A stretch of 52,801 bases of DNA, from contig JBBCJM010000038.1 of assembly GCA_037190175.1 (NCBI GenBank), positions 1 through 52,801 of the forward strand, given 5' to 3'. Made by a program: the position numbers and the translations under genes. Under the pieces are notes generated by a model. That model was not told the origin of the DNA. It ran no database searches and saw only the letters and a list, made by a program, of their open reading frames with translations. This DNA is from JBBCJM01 sp037190175. GTDB taxonomy: Bacteria > Pseudomonadota > Alphaproteobacteria > Rhodobacterales > Rhodobacteraceae. Each line of letters starts with the position of its first letter. Positions within the stretch are counted from its first letter, which is position 1. Below, in pieces: positions 23,413-32,097 of the stretch.

Positions 23413-24820
23413 AGAACAACCCGGGCAGGTAATAGACCGCCCCGGGCACGTTGTAGACGATGATCATGGCGATGAAGACCATCAGCACGAAGGGCAGCGA
23501 GCCCTTGAAGATATGGACCAGCTGCACGTTCTGCGGCGCGATGCCCTTCAGGTAATAGGCCGACATCGCCATCGGCGGGGTCAGGAAACTGGTCTGCAGG
23601 TTCAGCGCGACAAGGATGCCGAAGAACAGCGGGTCGATCCCGAACAGCGGCAGCAGCGGCAGGAAGATCGGCACGAAGATGATGATGATCTCCGACCATT
23701 CCAGCGGCCAGCCCAGCAGGAAGATGATCAGCTGCGCCATGATCAGGAACATGACCGGCGACAGGTCCAGGCTGGTGACGAACTCGGCGATCACCCGCTC
23801 GCCGCCCAGATAGGAGAACACCGAGGCGAAGGTATAGGAGCCGACGAAGAGCCAGCAGACCATCGCGGTGGTGCGCACCGTCAGATAGACCGACTCGCGC
23901 AGCAGCTGGAAGCTCATCGCCCGGTAGCCCACCGCCAGCACCATCCCGCCCAGCGCCCCGATCGCCGCCGCCTCGGTGGGCGTGGCCAGGCCGAAGAGGA
24001 TCGAGCCCAGCACGGCCAGGATCAGGAAGGCCAGCGGGAAGAACGAGGTCATCAGCATCAGGATCAGCCGCAGGATCGGCACGTCGGGAACGTCCTCCTT
24101 CGTCGGCTTCGGCGCGATGTCGGGTTGCAGGATCGCGCGGCCCATGACGTAGACGATATAGAGCCCGACCAGGATCAGCCCCGGCAGCAGCGCCCCGGCA
24201 TAGAGGCGCACGATCGACACGCCCGAGGCGGCGGCATAGACGATCAGCATGATCGAGGGCGGGATCAGGATGCCCAGCGTGCCGCCGGCGCAGATGATGC
24301 CGCTGGCGAAGGCGGGGTCGTAGCGCGCCTTCAGCATCGCCGGCAGCGCCAGCAGGCCCATCAGCGTCACCACCGCGCCGACGATGCCGGTCGCGGTCGC
24401 GAACAGCGCGCAGGTGATCAGCGCCGCCACCCCCATCGAGCCCGGCACGTTCTTCGACGCGATGTTGAGCGTGGCGAACAGCCGGCTCACGATGTTCGCG
24501 CGTTCGACGATATAGCCCATGAACAGGAACAGCGGCACCGCCGTCAGCACCTCGTTCGACATCACCGTGTAGGTCTGGTTGACGAACAGGTCGAAGATGC
24601 GGTTGTTGAGGAAGCCCTCCAGCCAGAGCTGGGTCGACTGCCAGCCCTCCGCATCCTCGCCCAGCCGGTTGTAGGCGCGCCACATCCGCCCTTCGTCGTA
24701 ATAGGCGTAGTATCCGAAGGCGATCCCGAGGGCCATCAGCGTGAAGGCGATGGGGAACCCGAGGAAAACCAGCAGGATGAAAATGCCCAGCATCAGCAGG
24801 GCGACCTGTGGATCGGTCAA
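23402..24820 (-). CDS. dctM: TRAP transporter large permease, copy 2
   Basis: A 472-residue DctM subunit, longer than copy 1 because of a loop after the second segment (YYDEGRMWRAYNRLGEDAEGWQ) that is common in TakP/TRAP systems for 2-oxo acids and related ligands. Motifs include FLFMGYIVERANIVSRLF, FATATGIVGAVVTLMGLL, GGTLGILIPPSIMLIVYA and NLQTSFLTPPMAMSAYYLKG. The start appears to be TTG at 24820, with GGAG about 12 bp upstream; no ATG fits better. Confidence 0.9.
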   Translation of the reverse strand: MTDPQVALLMLGIFILLVFLGFPIAFTLMALGIAFGYYAYYDEGRMWRAYNRLGEDAEGWQSTQLWLEGFLNNRIFDLFVNQTYTVMSNEVLTAVPLFLFMGYIVERANIVSRLFATLNIASKNVPGSMGVAALITCALFATATGIVGAVVTLMGLLALPAMLKARYDPAFASGIICAGGTLGILIPPSIMLIVYAAASGVSIVRLYAGALLPGLILVGLYIVYVMGRAILQPDIAPKPTKEDVPDVPILRLILMLMTSFFPLAFLILAVLGSILFGLATPTEAAAIGALGGMVLAVGYRAMSFQLLRESVYLTVRTTAMVCWLFVGSYTFASVFSYLGGERVIAEFVTSLDLSPVMFLIMAQLIIFLLGWPLEWSEIIIIFVPIFLPLLPLFGIDPLFFGILVALNLQTSFLTPPMAMSAYYLKGIAPQNVQLVHIFKGSLPFVLMVFIAMIIVYNVPGAVYYLPGLFYGR

Positions 24821-24868
24821 GGTCTCGGCTCCGTTGCGGATTGCGATGATGTTCGTGGGCCGCGGACG

Positions 24869-25447
24869 TCAGGGTCGGCCATCGGCCTCGGCCTGCTGCT
24901 TCATGAGGACCAGCTCGGTCTCCTCGACATCTTCCTCGGCGACGCGCCAGTAGCCTTCGCGCAGGCACAGGATGCAGCGGAAGAGCTGCGCGATCCCCTG
25001 GATGAAGAGCAGCGCGCCCGCCACCGCGATCACCGTCTTGAACTGGAAGATCGGGATGCCCGCCGGGCTGTTCACGCTGACCTCGCCATAGCTCCAGGAC
25101 CGGGCGGAGTATTTCCAGCCCGTGAAGATCAGCGCCGTCACGCCGGGGAAGAAGAAGAAGATGTAGAGCACCAGGTCGATGCCCGCCTGCACCCGCGGCG
25201 GCCAGAGGCGATAGAGGAAGTCGCCCCGCACATGGCCCCCGCGCGACAGCGTGTAGGCGCCGCCCATCATGAACAGCGTGCCGTACATGATGAAGGACAC
25301 GTCCAGCGACCAGGCGGTCGGGCGGTTCATCGCATAGCGGACGAAGACCTCGTAGCTCATGCCCAGCGTCATCAGGACGATGAGCCAGGCGAAAGCCTTG
25401 CCGAAGCTGGCCGACAGCCGGTCGGCGAAGGTAATGAAGCCCGCCAT
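24869..25447 (-). CDS. dctQ: TRAP transporter small permease, copy 2
   Basis: A 192-residue DctQ subunit with four hydrophobic segments (for example FGKAFAWLIVLMTLGMSYEV, FMMGGAYTLSRGGHVRGDFL and LVLYIFFFFPGVTALIF). I chose the ATG at 25447 because GGGGGA lies just upstream; an in-frame GTG four codons earlier is possible. The segment RGGHVRGDFLY is typical of the longer DctQ proteins found with TakP-like receptors. The C-terminal tail is charged (AEEDVEETELVLMKQQAEAD). It lies 48 bp before dctM. Confidence 0.9.
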   Translation of the reverse strand: MAGFITFADRLSASFGKAFAWLIVLMTLGMSYEVFVRYAMNRPTAWSLDVSFIMYGTLFMMGGAYTLSRGGHVRGDFLYRLWPPRVQAGIDLVLYIFFFFPGVTALIFTGWKYSARSWSYGEVSVNSPAGIPIFQFKTVIAVAGALLFIQGIAQLFRCILCLREGYWRVAEEDVEETELVLMKQQAEADGRP

Positions 25448-25516
25448 GCGGTCCCCCACAAAGCTCCAGGGCGCGCCCGGCGCCGGATCGCGGCGCCGGG
25501 CGCGAAGGCGGACGGA

Positions 25517-26659
25517 TCAGAGCTTGAGACGGCCCGGGAAATAGTGCTCGTAGGCGAGCCCGAGGTCCGGCGCGTTCATCAGTTCGTAATAGCCGACCTT
25601 CTCGACCCATTCCCGCTGGCTGTCCATGATCCGCTTGGCCAGCGGGTCGGATTCCAGGTCGGCGATCAGGACGTCCCAGGCGGCGAGCTGCGCCTCGAGG
25701 ATCTCGGTCGAGGTCCGGTGCACGGTCACCCCGAACTCTTCCTGCAACCTGATGAGGTCGTTGGAATATTCCTTCATCGCCAGCGCGGTGTTGGAGGTCG
25801 AGGCCGCCTCGACGCCGTATTTCAGGATCGCCTGCAGGTCCTCGTCCAGGTCGTCGAAGAAGTCCCGGTTGAACAGGAACTCGAAGCTCTCCGAAGCCTG
25901 GTGGTAGGACGAGAGGTAATAGTTCTTGGCCACGTCCGGCGAGCCGAACCGCAGGTCCGAGGACGGGTTGTTGAACTCGAAGGCATCGATCACCCCGCGC
26001 TCCATCGCCGGCACGATCTCGCCGCCCGGAAGCTGCGCGACCGACATGCCCATGGCCTGCAAAAGGTCGGCGGCCAGGCCCACGGTGCGGTACTTGAAGC
26101 CGTTCAGGTCGGCGGCGGTGTTCACCTCGCCCTTGAACCAGCCGAAGGGCTGGGCCGGCATCGGGAAGCCCATGAAACCGTATACGTTCAGGCCCAGCAC
26201 GTCCTGCGTCAGCTCGCGGTAGAGTTCCGCCCCGCCGCCCTGGTAGAACCAGCCCAGCATGGTGTTCGCATTGCCGCCGAACACCGGGCCCGTGCCGAAG
26301 AACGAGGCGTTCTTGGACTTGCCGTACCAGTAGACCGGCACGGTATGCGCGGCGTCGATCACGCCGTCATGCACCGCGTCCATCACCTGGAAGGCGCCCA
26401 CGACCGCGCCGGCCGGCAGCAGGTCGACGGTGATCCGCCCGCCCGACATCTGTTCCACCCGGGTGATGTATTCGCGGGCGAAATCCATCCAGATGTCCGA
26501 GGCAGGCCAGGAGGTCTGCATCTTCACCACGACGGGGCTCTGCGCGAGCACGGCGGGCGCCGCGAGGGCCCCGGTGGCCACCGCCCCCCCGGCAAGCGCG
26601 CCCCTGCGCAGGAACGAACGGCGCGAAACGGCCGCAGACTTTGCGGTTTTCTCGGTCAT
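25517..26659 (-). CDS. dctP: TRAP transporter periplasmic binding protein, TakP-like, Tat-exported
   Basis: A 380-residue receptor with a twin-arginine signal (SRRSFLRRGALAGGAVATGA) cleaved near AVLAQS. The mature part begins VVVKMQTSWPASDIWMDFAREY. PGGEIVPAMERGVIDAFEFNNPSSD is characteristic of the TakP subfamily, some of whose members bind 2-oxo acids with a metal ion. AGGGAGGG precedes the ATG. It is the first gene of dctP-dctQ-dctM-amidase-small protein. The ligand may carry both carboxylate and amide groups, given the amidase (inference). Confidence 0.9.
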   Translation of the reverse strand: MTEKTAKSAAVSRRSFLRRGALAGGAVATGALAAPAVLAQSPVVVKMQTSWPASDIWMDFAREYITRVEQMSGGRITVDLLPAGAVVGAFQVMDAVHDGVIDAAHTVPVYWYGKSKNASFFGTGPVFGGNANTMLGWFYQGGGAELYRELTQDVLGLNVYGFMGFPMPAQPFGWFKGEVNTAADLNGFKYRTVGLAADLLQAMGMSVAQLPGGEIVPAMERGVIDAFEFNNPSSDLRFGSPDVAKNYYLSSYHQASESFEFLFNRDFFDDLDEDLQAILKYGVEAASTSNTALAMKEYSNDLIRLQEEFGVTVHRTSTEILEAQLAAWDVLIADLESDPLAKRIMDSQREWVEKVGYYELMNAPDLGLAYEHYFPGRLKL

Positions 26660-26983
26660 CTTCTGGTTCCCTCCCTGAATTCTCCCTGTTGGCGGCGCGG
26701 TGCCACGTCTCTCCCGCATGGCCCCGCCGTCCGCCAGCCATGCTAGTGGCTGACGCGAGGAAAGGAAGAAAAATCGTCGCCGCAGTCGCATCAGCCAGTC
26801 GGCCAGGCGCAGCGCCCGCGGCTGGACGAGATGGCGCGCCTTCCGGCCACCGCGGTCCTGTTCCTGTATTGCCGGGCGACCGCTTTGTGGTATTTCGTGA
26901 CGAGGAGGAATTTCTCTGTCGCCGCATTTTTTCATCGTCGGCAGGCCCCGGCGGTGCCCGCATTCATCGGGAGATTGGGACCC
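26660..26983. other. Divergent intergenic region between dctP and the accessory module
   Basis: No gene is seen in these 324 bases. They hold a short inverted repeat (26735-26752) on the dctP side and a possible promoter for the next gene: TTGCCG (26869-26874), 16 bp, TATTTC (26891-26896), followed by an AT-richer stretch with a GAGGAGG that has no start codon behind it and a run of six T at about 26928-26933. The base composition is less GC-rich than the flanking genes. Confidence 0.5.
26735..26752 (-). promoter_or_regulatory. Inverted repeat near the dctP (TakP-like) promoter
   Basis: CAGCCA, 6 bp, TGGCTG lies about 75 bp before the dctP start. The minus-strand centre reads TAGCAT, a four-of-six match to a -10 box. 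It may be an operator over the promoter; no second copy was found in the window. Confidence 0.3.
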
Positions 26984-29107
26984 ATGGCTTTGAAGTCCAG
27001 GAAGAACGACGAGGATGAAGACGGCGAAAGCTCGTTCATGCCGCTCGAAGAGGTCATGCGCAAGCTGAAGGCCGGGCCGCTGAACTTCGGCGTGTTCCAG
27101 ACGACCGACAAGGACAACCCCGTCCTGCTGGCCGCGCACAAGCGCAGGAACCCGGCCGTCTTGGGCAAGCAGGCCAAGAAGGAGGCCGGCACGACCAAGG
27201 GCGCCTTCGGCCGCCTGAGCCTCGAGTCGGGCGAGCTGATCTTCGCCTGCGAGAACGAGGACGCGCCGGCAAGCCTGAAGAAGCGGCTGAGGGTGCAGCT
27301 GCGGGCGGCGGGCTATTCCAAGTTCAAGGCCCGGATCGTGCTGCCCGGCGGGATCGAGCTGGGCGACGACGAGGACGACGGCGAGGAGACCGGCGACGGG
27401 GGTTTCGCCGCGGAGGCCCCGGCCGGCGAGGAGGACGCCGGGCAGGAGGCCCATCGCGCGCTGATCGAACGCGCGGGTGCGCTGGAAAACCTCGTCTACG
27501 ACAACGATCTGGACGAATCGCACCCCGAGCTGCTGTCGATGCTGCAAAAGGCGCGCGGCGCGGCGCATGACGAGAGGTTCGACGATTCCACGGCGGCGCT
27601 GGACGAGGCGGAGGCCGCGATCGGCCAAGCCATCGCGACCGGCGGCGCCGGCGACAAGGACGCCGCCCTGAAGCGGGAGGTCGAGGCCAGATGGGCGGAG
27701 TTCCAGCCGATCCTCGAATCCCTGGCCGAGGCGGGCGACGGCAGGACCGCCAGCCAGGCGGCCAAGCTGCTGAAGCTGAAGGAGGCGCTGCAGCAATCCG
27801 GGGACTACCGGAAGGCGCAGGGCGCGCTGGTGGTGATCGAAAGGTTCATCGAGAACGCGCTTGCCACCATCGGCCGCGATGACGGCAAGGACCAGGCCGC
27901 CGACGCCAAGCCCACCCCCAAGGCGCCCGGAGGGCCAACGCCCCCGGCGGCCCCCCCTCCGGCCGCGGACGGCATCTCGGGCAAGGCCAAGGGCGACGAC
28001 AGCCGGAAGGCGGCCGCCCCGCCACCGCAGGCCCCGCCCCCCGGGGCCGGCAAGCCGCCGGCCTATGCCAACGGCGCCCCGCCCGTGACCGCGGAAGAGA
28101 ACGCGCGGCTGGCGGCCCTGCCGCCCGCGGAACTGGCCAAGACCGACCTGACGCTCGGCGACACCAAGGCGCTGTTCAGCGAAGCCTACATGATGAAGCT
28201 CAAGGACGCGCCGATCCGCGGCGAGGGCAACCCCAGGCTCAAGGACCTGATGGGCGAGATCGAGAAGGGGCTTTCCGGCAAGCGCCGCCTCGAGGTGATG
28301 GAGGAACTGGCGCGTATCGTGGGCATCCCGCCGACCGCGGAAAAGCTGGATCTGGACTACGGCCGCTTCCTCGTCGTGCGCGCGCAGCAGAAGACCAAGG
28401 AAAAGGAGAAGGGCGAGGTTCCCGCCCTGGCCACCGACATCCACCCGGATTTCAGGGGCTCGCGCTCGCAGCTCATGTTCGGCAAGGTGCTGGGCGACGC
28501 CTTCGGGATCCACGAGGTGTTCGCCGCGCTTCTGAGCCCGACCGGCGGCCTTGTCGGGCCGGGCAACAAGCTGGCCGGGCCCATCAACGCCCTGCACCTT
28601 GCCCCCGACAACCCCGTCGCGCTGCACGGGACGGTGCATGACGCCGCCGGCTATCTGGCCAACTATCACAACGACGGCCCGGGCTATAACTACCGCAACA
28701 GCCCCATCGAGCTGCTGGGAACCGACGATCCGCTGTCGGGCCAGGTCAGCGGCATCGCCTATTGGGTCAAGGAAGCCGGGCCCGACTATGTCGAGAAGCG
28801 CGTCGATGCCGTGGTCGTGGGGGTCGAGAAGAAGCTGAAGACCGCCCGCGATGCGGTCGAGGCCGAGATCGAGAACAAGATCAAGGAAGCCAAGCAGACG
28901 GCCGACGCGGGCATTTCCACCGCCAAGAAGCTCGCCGCCGCCGCCGAGAAGAAGCTGGTCCAGATCGGCGACGCCGTGAAGGACGCCGCCGACAAGGCGC
29001 GCAAGGCGCAGGTCGAGGCGTTCGAGGCCACCACCAGGAAGATCGGCGCCGTGGCCGATGAGGCGAAGAGCAAGCTCAAGGCGGCGTGGGACTACATATG
29101 GAACTGA
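26984..29107 (+). CDS. Large multidomain protein of the accessory module (unknown function, possible effector)
   Basis: A 707-residue protein I do not recognise as a whole. Residues 17-127 form a compact domain (MRKLKAGPLNFGVFQT, KQAKKEAGTTKGAFG, SKFKARIVLPGG) shared with the 261-residue protein at 32098. Residues 150-300 hold two helical repeats (DERFDDSTAALDEAEAAI; SGDYRKAQGALVVIERFI), and 305-365 are a Pro/Ala/Lys linker. Residues 485-605 contain GGLVGPGN (521-528) and HGTVHDAAGYL (548-558), spaced like the calcium loop and catalytic His-Asp of small phospholipase A2 domains. Residues 605-705 are an alanine/lysine-rich coiled coil. No signal peptide or membrane segment is seen. I chose the ATG at 26984 because the paralogue starts the same way (MALK/MAIK). 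It overlaps the next gene by 10 bp. A secreted toxin or effector is conceivable, not shown. Confidence 0.75.
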   Translation: MALKSRKNDEDEDGESSFMPLEEVMRKLKAGPLNFGVFQTTDKDNPVLLAAHKRRNPAVLGKQAKKEAGTTKGAFGRLSLESGELIFACENEDAPASLKKRLRVQLRAAGYSKFKARIVLPGGIELGDDEDDGEETGDGGFAAEAPAGEEDAGQEAHRALIERAGALENLVYDNDLDESHPELLSMLQKARGAAHDERFDDSTAALDEAEAAIGQAIATGGAGDKDAALKREVEARWAEFQPILESLAEAGDGRTASQAAKLLKLKEALQQSGDYRKAQGALVVIERFIENALATIGRDDGKDQAADAKPTPKAPGGPTPPAAPPPAADGISGKAKGDDSRKAAAPPPQAPPPGAGKPPAYANGAPPVTAEENARLAALPPAELAKTDLTLGDTKALFSEAYMMKLKDAPIRGEGNPRLKDLMGEIEKGLSGKRRLEVMEELARIVGIPPTAEKLDLDYGRFLVVRAQQKTKEKEKGEVPALATDIHPDFRGSRSQLMFGKVLGDAFGIHEVFAALLSPTGGLVGPGNKLAGPINALHLAPDNPVALHGTVHDAAGYLANYHNDGPGYNYRNSPIELLGTDDPLSGQVSGIAYWVKEAGPDYVEKRVDAVVVGVEKKLKTARDAVEAEIENKIKEAKQTADAGISTAKKLAAAAEKKLVQIGDAVKDAADKARKAQVEAFEATTRKIGAVADEAKSKLKAAWDYIWN

Positions 29108-29916
29108 ACGTGACACCCGACGGGCTGCATCCTTCGGAACTGGCCTATGCGCTGACCTATGCCAGGGCCCCGGGCATCGTCGGCTGGGGGGAAGAGCCCT
29201 TCCGGCCGGAACGGGAAGGCGACGAGGCCCTGGCGGAATGGCTCGCCGGCGGTGCCGAGCGGCTCTTGGCCGCCGGCCGGCTGACCGGCACCCGCGAAGA
29301 GGGGCTGAACTTCTCCGACGACATGACCGCGGCCGTGCTGGCGCTGGTGAACCCCGCGGTGGTGCTGTTGGCCCAGCGCAAGGCGGGCGAGGGGGTCAGC
29401 ACCCTGACGGTCCACGCCGCCGGCGACGACTTCGTGGGGCTGACGCGAAATCGCGACGGGATGTTCGAACTGACGCGCTATGCCGACCTGACCGCGGCGG
29501 CGGCGGCCTGCGCCGGTTTCGTCGGCGCCTCGCTGGAGGAACGCGATGCGCAGACCCGCGTCGAGACCGACCAGGAGGCGATGTCGCGGCTGAGCCGGCT
29601 TGCCCGCGCGGGCGAGACCGCGAAGGTCGCGGCCGCGCTGGTCGAACTGGGCGCGCCGGAGCCGGAAGCGGCCTCGGCCGCGCAGGCCCTTGCCGCGCCC
29701 GCCGCCGCCGGGGTGGTGAGCGTGCTCTATTGCCGGAACGGCGCCGTCGCGGACACCGAGGCGTTCAGCACCGTCACGAATGCGCAGGACCAGACCTGGA
29801 TCGTCTTTGCCCCGGCCAGCCTGGAGGGCCCGGTGATCCTGGAACGCAGCTCGGCCGCGGCGCTGGCCGCACGCATCGCGGTCGGGGTGTTCGCCCGGCT
29901 GGGCGTACCCGGCTAG
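29098..29916 (+). CDS. Unrecognised partner protein of the 707-residue protein
   Basis: A 272-residue protein of no family I recognise. Its start lies inside the end of the preceding gene (10-bp overlap), so the two are co-translated and probably work together. The sequence alternates short strands and helices: GLHPSELAYALTYARAPG, a FSDDMTAAVLALVNPAVVLL stretch, a STLTVHAAGDDFVGLTR strand pair, an alanine-rich helix (LTAAAAACAGFVG), and a C-terminal strand-helix unit ending AALAARIAVGVFARLG. It has no signal peptide and no membrane span. By position it could be a chaperone, adaptor or immunity-type protein for its neighbour; nothing in the sequence decides among these. Confidence 0.75.
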   Translation: MELNVTPDGLHPSELAYALTYARAPGIVGWGEEPFRPEREGDEALAEWLAGGAERLLAAGRLTGTREEGLNFSDDMTAAVLALVNPAVVLLAQRKAGEGVSTLTVHAAGDDFVGLTRNRDGMFELTRYADLTAAAAACAGFVGASLEERDAQTRVETDQEAMSRLSRLARAGETAKVAAALVELGAPEPEAASAAQALAAPAAAGVVSVLYCRNGAVADTEAFSTVTNAQDQTWIVFAPASLEGPVILERSSAAALAARIAVGVFARLGVPG

Positions 29917-29920
29917 AACG

Positions 29921-29940
29921 GGCCGGCCGTCGCGCCGGCC
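29921..29940 (+). terminator. Short GC hairpin after the two-gene unit
   Basis: GGCCGGC, 6-base loop, GCCGGCC starts 5 bp after the stop at 29916. It has no T-run and is a weak terminator candidate separating the two-gene unit from the ABC exporter promoter. Confidence 0.35.
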
Positions 29941-29996
29941 GGCCGCCCGCTTTGCCGCGGTTTCGGCGGAACCCGGACCATCCGGCGCGACGCGGC

Positions 29997-30026
29997 TTGG
30001 CGCCCCCGGCGCGGAATGTGTATAAC
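29997..30026 (+). promoter_or_regulatory. Probable sigma-70 promoter of the ABC exporter genes
   Basis: TTGGCG (29997-30002), 18 bp, then TATAAC (30021-30026) preceded by TGTG, an extended -10. The exporter ATG follows 27 bp later. This is the best housekeeping-type promoter I can see in the module. Confidence 0.5.
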
Positions 30027-30053
30027 GCCGGCCCGCCCTGGCTGGATCGAGCG

Positions 30054-31046
30054 ATGAACGACGCGGCTTCCCCTTCCCATCCGCCCGAACCCGGCGAAAC
30101 CGCGGTTTTCGCCCGCGGGCTGGTCAAGACCTTCGGCACCCTGCGGGCGGTGGACGGGATCGACCTCGAGGTGCCGCGCGGCATGATCTTCGCCATCCTC
30201 GGCCCGAACGGCGCCGGCAAGACCACGCTCCTGCGGATGCTGGCCACCCTGCTGCGCCCCGATGCGGGCACCGCCCGCGTCATGGGCCACGACCTGGCGC
30301 AGGCGCCGCGGGACGTGCAGGGCTCCATCGCCATGACCGGCCAGTTCGCCTCGCTGGACGAGGATCTGACGGGGCGCGAGAACCTCGTGCTGCTGGCCCG
30401 GCTCTGGGGCTTTCGCGGCCGGGCGGCGCGGGCGCGGGCCGACGACCTGCTGGCGGCCTTCGACCTGTCCGAGGCGGCGGCGCGGCAGGTCAAGGCCTAT
30501 TCGGGCGGGATGCGGCGGCGGCTGGACATCGCGGCCTCGCTGGTGGTCACGCCGGGACTGCTGTTCCTGGACGAGCCCACGACCGGTCTCGACCCAAGGG
30601 CGCGGAAAGAGGTCTGGGCGATGATCCGGGGGCTGGCCGCCTCGGGCGTGACCATCCTGCTGACCACGCAGTACCTGGACGAGGCCGACCAGCTTGCCGC
30701 GCGGATCGCCGTCATCGACCACGGCCGCAAGATCGCCGAGGGGACCAGCCGCGAGTTGAAGGCGGCGACCGGATCGGGCGTCCTGCATGTCGCGCTGGCC
30801 GATCCCGCCCGGCTGGACGCCGCGGTGGCGGTGCTCGAGCGGCGGCTGGGCCACAAGGTGCAGCGCGGCACCGGCGAGGCGCAGCTGTCCGTCCTGGCCG
30901 GCACCGCCGAGGCCGCGAACGAGGCGCTGGCCGAGCTGGTGGCCGGCGGGATCGGGCTGACCGATTTCGCGATGGGCCAGCCCAGCCTGGACGAGGTGTT
31001 CTTCGCCCTGACCGGACAGCCCCGCACCGAAGAGGCCGCGCCATGA
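30054..31046 (+). CDS. DrrA-like ABC exporter ATP-binding protein
   Basis: A 330-residue ATPase of the DrrA/daunorubicin-resistance type. It has FGTLRAVDGIDLEVPRG, Walker A GPNGAGKTT, MTGQFASLDEDLTGRENL (a DrrA hallmark), signature YSGGMRRRLDIAASL, Walker B LLFLDEPTTGLDPRARKEVW and the TTQYLDEADQLA switch. The last 80 residues form the DrrA C-terminal domain (QPSLDEVFFALTG). The start has no strong ribosome site; the ATG at 30054 is the first before the conserved region. The stop overlaps the permease start (ATGA). Related exporters move drugs, lipids or glycolipids; the cargo here is unknown. Confidence 0.9.
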   Translation: MNDAASPSHPPEPGETAVFARGLVKTFGTLRAVDGIDLEVPRGMIFAILGPNGAGKTTLLRMLATLLRPDAGTARVMGHDLAQAPRDVQGSIAMTGQFASLDEDLTGRENLVLLARLWGFRGRAARARADDLLAAFDLSEAAARQVKAYSGGMRRRLDIAASLVVTPGLLFLDEPTTGLDPRARKEVWAMIRGLAASGVTILLTTQYLDEADQLAARIAVIDHGRKIAEGTSRELKAATGSGVLHVALADPARLDAAVAVLERRLGHKVQRGTGEAQLSVLAGTAEAANEALAELVAGGIGLTDFAMGQPSLDEVFFALTGQPRTEEAAP

Positions 31047-31846
31047 CCGATCCCGCCCCGTTGCCCCGGGTCGCCCCGCCGCCCCGTCCCTCGGCGCTGT
31101 CGAACGCGCTGGTCTTCGGCTGGCGCGCGGTGCTGAAGTTCCGCCACGTGCCGGAGCAACTGTTCGACCTGGTGATGACCCCGATCATGTTCACGCTGCT
31201 GTTCACCTTCGTGTTCGGCGGCGCGCTGGCGGGATCGCCGCGCGACTATCTGCAGTTCTTCCTGCCCGGGATCCTGGTGCAGACGGTGGTGTTCAACGCG
31301 GTCTATTCCGGGATGGGCCTGTCCACCGATCTGGGCAAGGGGCTGTTCGACCGCTTCCGCTCGCTGCCGATCTGGTCGCTCTCGCCCTTCGCCGGGCTGA
31401 TGGTGGGCGACATCCTGCGCCACCTCATCGCGGGGGCGATCATCCTGGGCATCGGGCTGATCCTCGGCTACCGGCCCGAGGCCGGGGTGCCGGGGGTGCT
31501 GGCGGCCTTCGTCCTCTTGGTCGCCATCGGCTTCGGCATGGGCTGGGTGTTCATCGTGCTGGGCCTGATGATCCGCACGCCGACCACGGTAATGACGCTG
31601 GGCTTCACCTTCCTGTTCCCGCTGGTCTTCGCGTCGAACATCATGGTCGATCCGGCCACCATGCCGGGCTGGCTGCGCGCCTTCGTCGAGGTCAACCCGG
31701 TGTCGCTGATGACCACCGCGCTGCGGGGCGTGATGGGCGGCGGCGCGACCTGGGGCCAGATCGCGCAGGCGCTGATCGCGCCGGTCGCGCTGACGGCGGT
31801 GCTGGCGCCTGTCACGCTCTGGCTCTACGTCCGCAGCGAAAGATAG
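31043..31846 (+). CDS. DrrB-like ABC-2 exporter permease
   Basis: A 267-residue inner-membrane permease with six hydrophobic segments. RHVPEQLFDLVMTPIMFTLLF, FLPGILVQTVVFNAVYSGMG, DLGKGLFDRFRSLPIW and PLVFASNIMVDPATMPGWLR are DrrB hallmarks. It is coupled to the ATPase by a four-base overlap. The ATPase-permease pair forms a two-gene unit lodged between the two halves of the accessory module, all on the same strand. Confidence 0.9.
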   Translation: MTDPAPLPRVAPPPRPSALSNALVFGWRAVLKFRHVPEQLFDLVMTPIMFTLLFTFVFGGALAGSPRDYLQFFLPGILVQTVVFNAVYSGMGLSTDLGKGLFDRFRSLPIWSLSPFAGLMVGDILRHLIAGAIILGIGLILGYRPEAGVPGVLAAFVLLVAIGFGMGWVFIVLGLMIRTPTTVMTLGFTFLFPLVFASNIMVDPATMPGWLRAFVEVNPVSLMTTALRGVMGGGATWGQIAQALIAPVALTAVLAPVTLWLYVRSER

Positions 31847-32097
31847 GCGCGAGGGCTGCCATCGTCGAGCAGTTCCCGCTTCGCCCGGCATGGCGGCGCG
31901 GGCCTGCCCGGATTTCCATGGTTAACCCTTCTCGATCCGGGTTTCGCGGAGAGCCGATTCGTGATAGCCATCGGCCTTGCGGGAGCCGTCCGTCCCGTTG
32001 CGGGGAAGCCCGTCCCCGAACCCTTCGAAAGCCTGTTTTTCAAGCGTTTTCCACGGATCGCCCCACGGGGCGGATGTTTGAGAGGGACTTGTCTGTC

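Noticed and set aside
22886..26746. A 1286-codon plus-strand open frame
   Set aside because: It is the complement of the amidase and TRAP genes and is rich in R, Q, H, D and G without any domain pattern.
25517..29116. A 1199-codon open frame on the minus strand running from dctP through the 707-residue gene
   Set aside because: Only the dctP part (to 26659) is protein-like. The rest is the antisense of a well-supported gene, and long antisense frames are expected at this GC content.
29098..29916. EspG-like type VII secretion chaperone
   Set aside because: A loose impression from the strand-helix pattern only. There are no WxG100, PE/PPE or EccC-type genes nearby.
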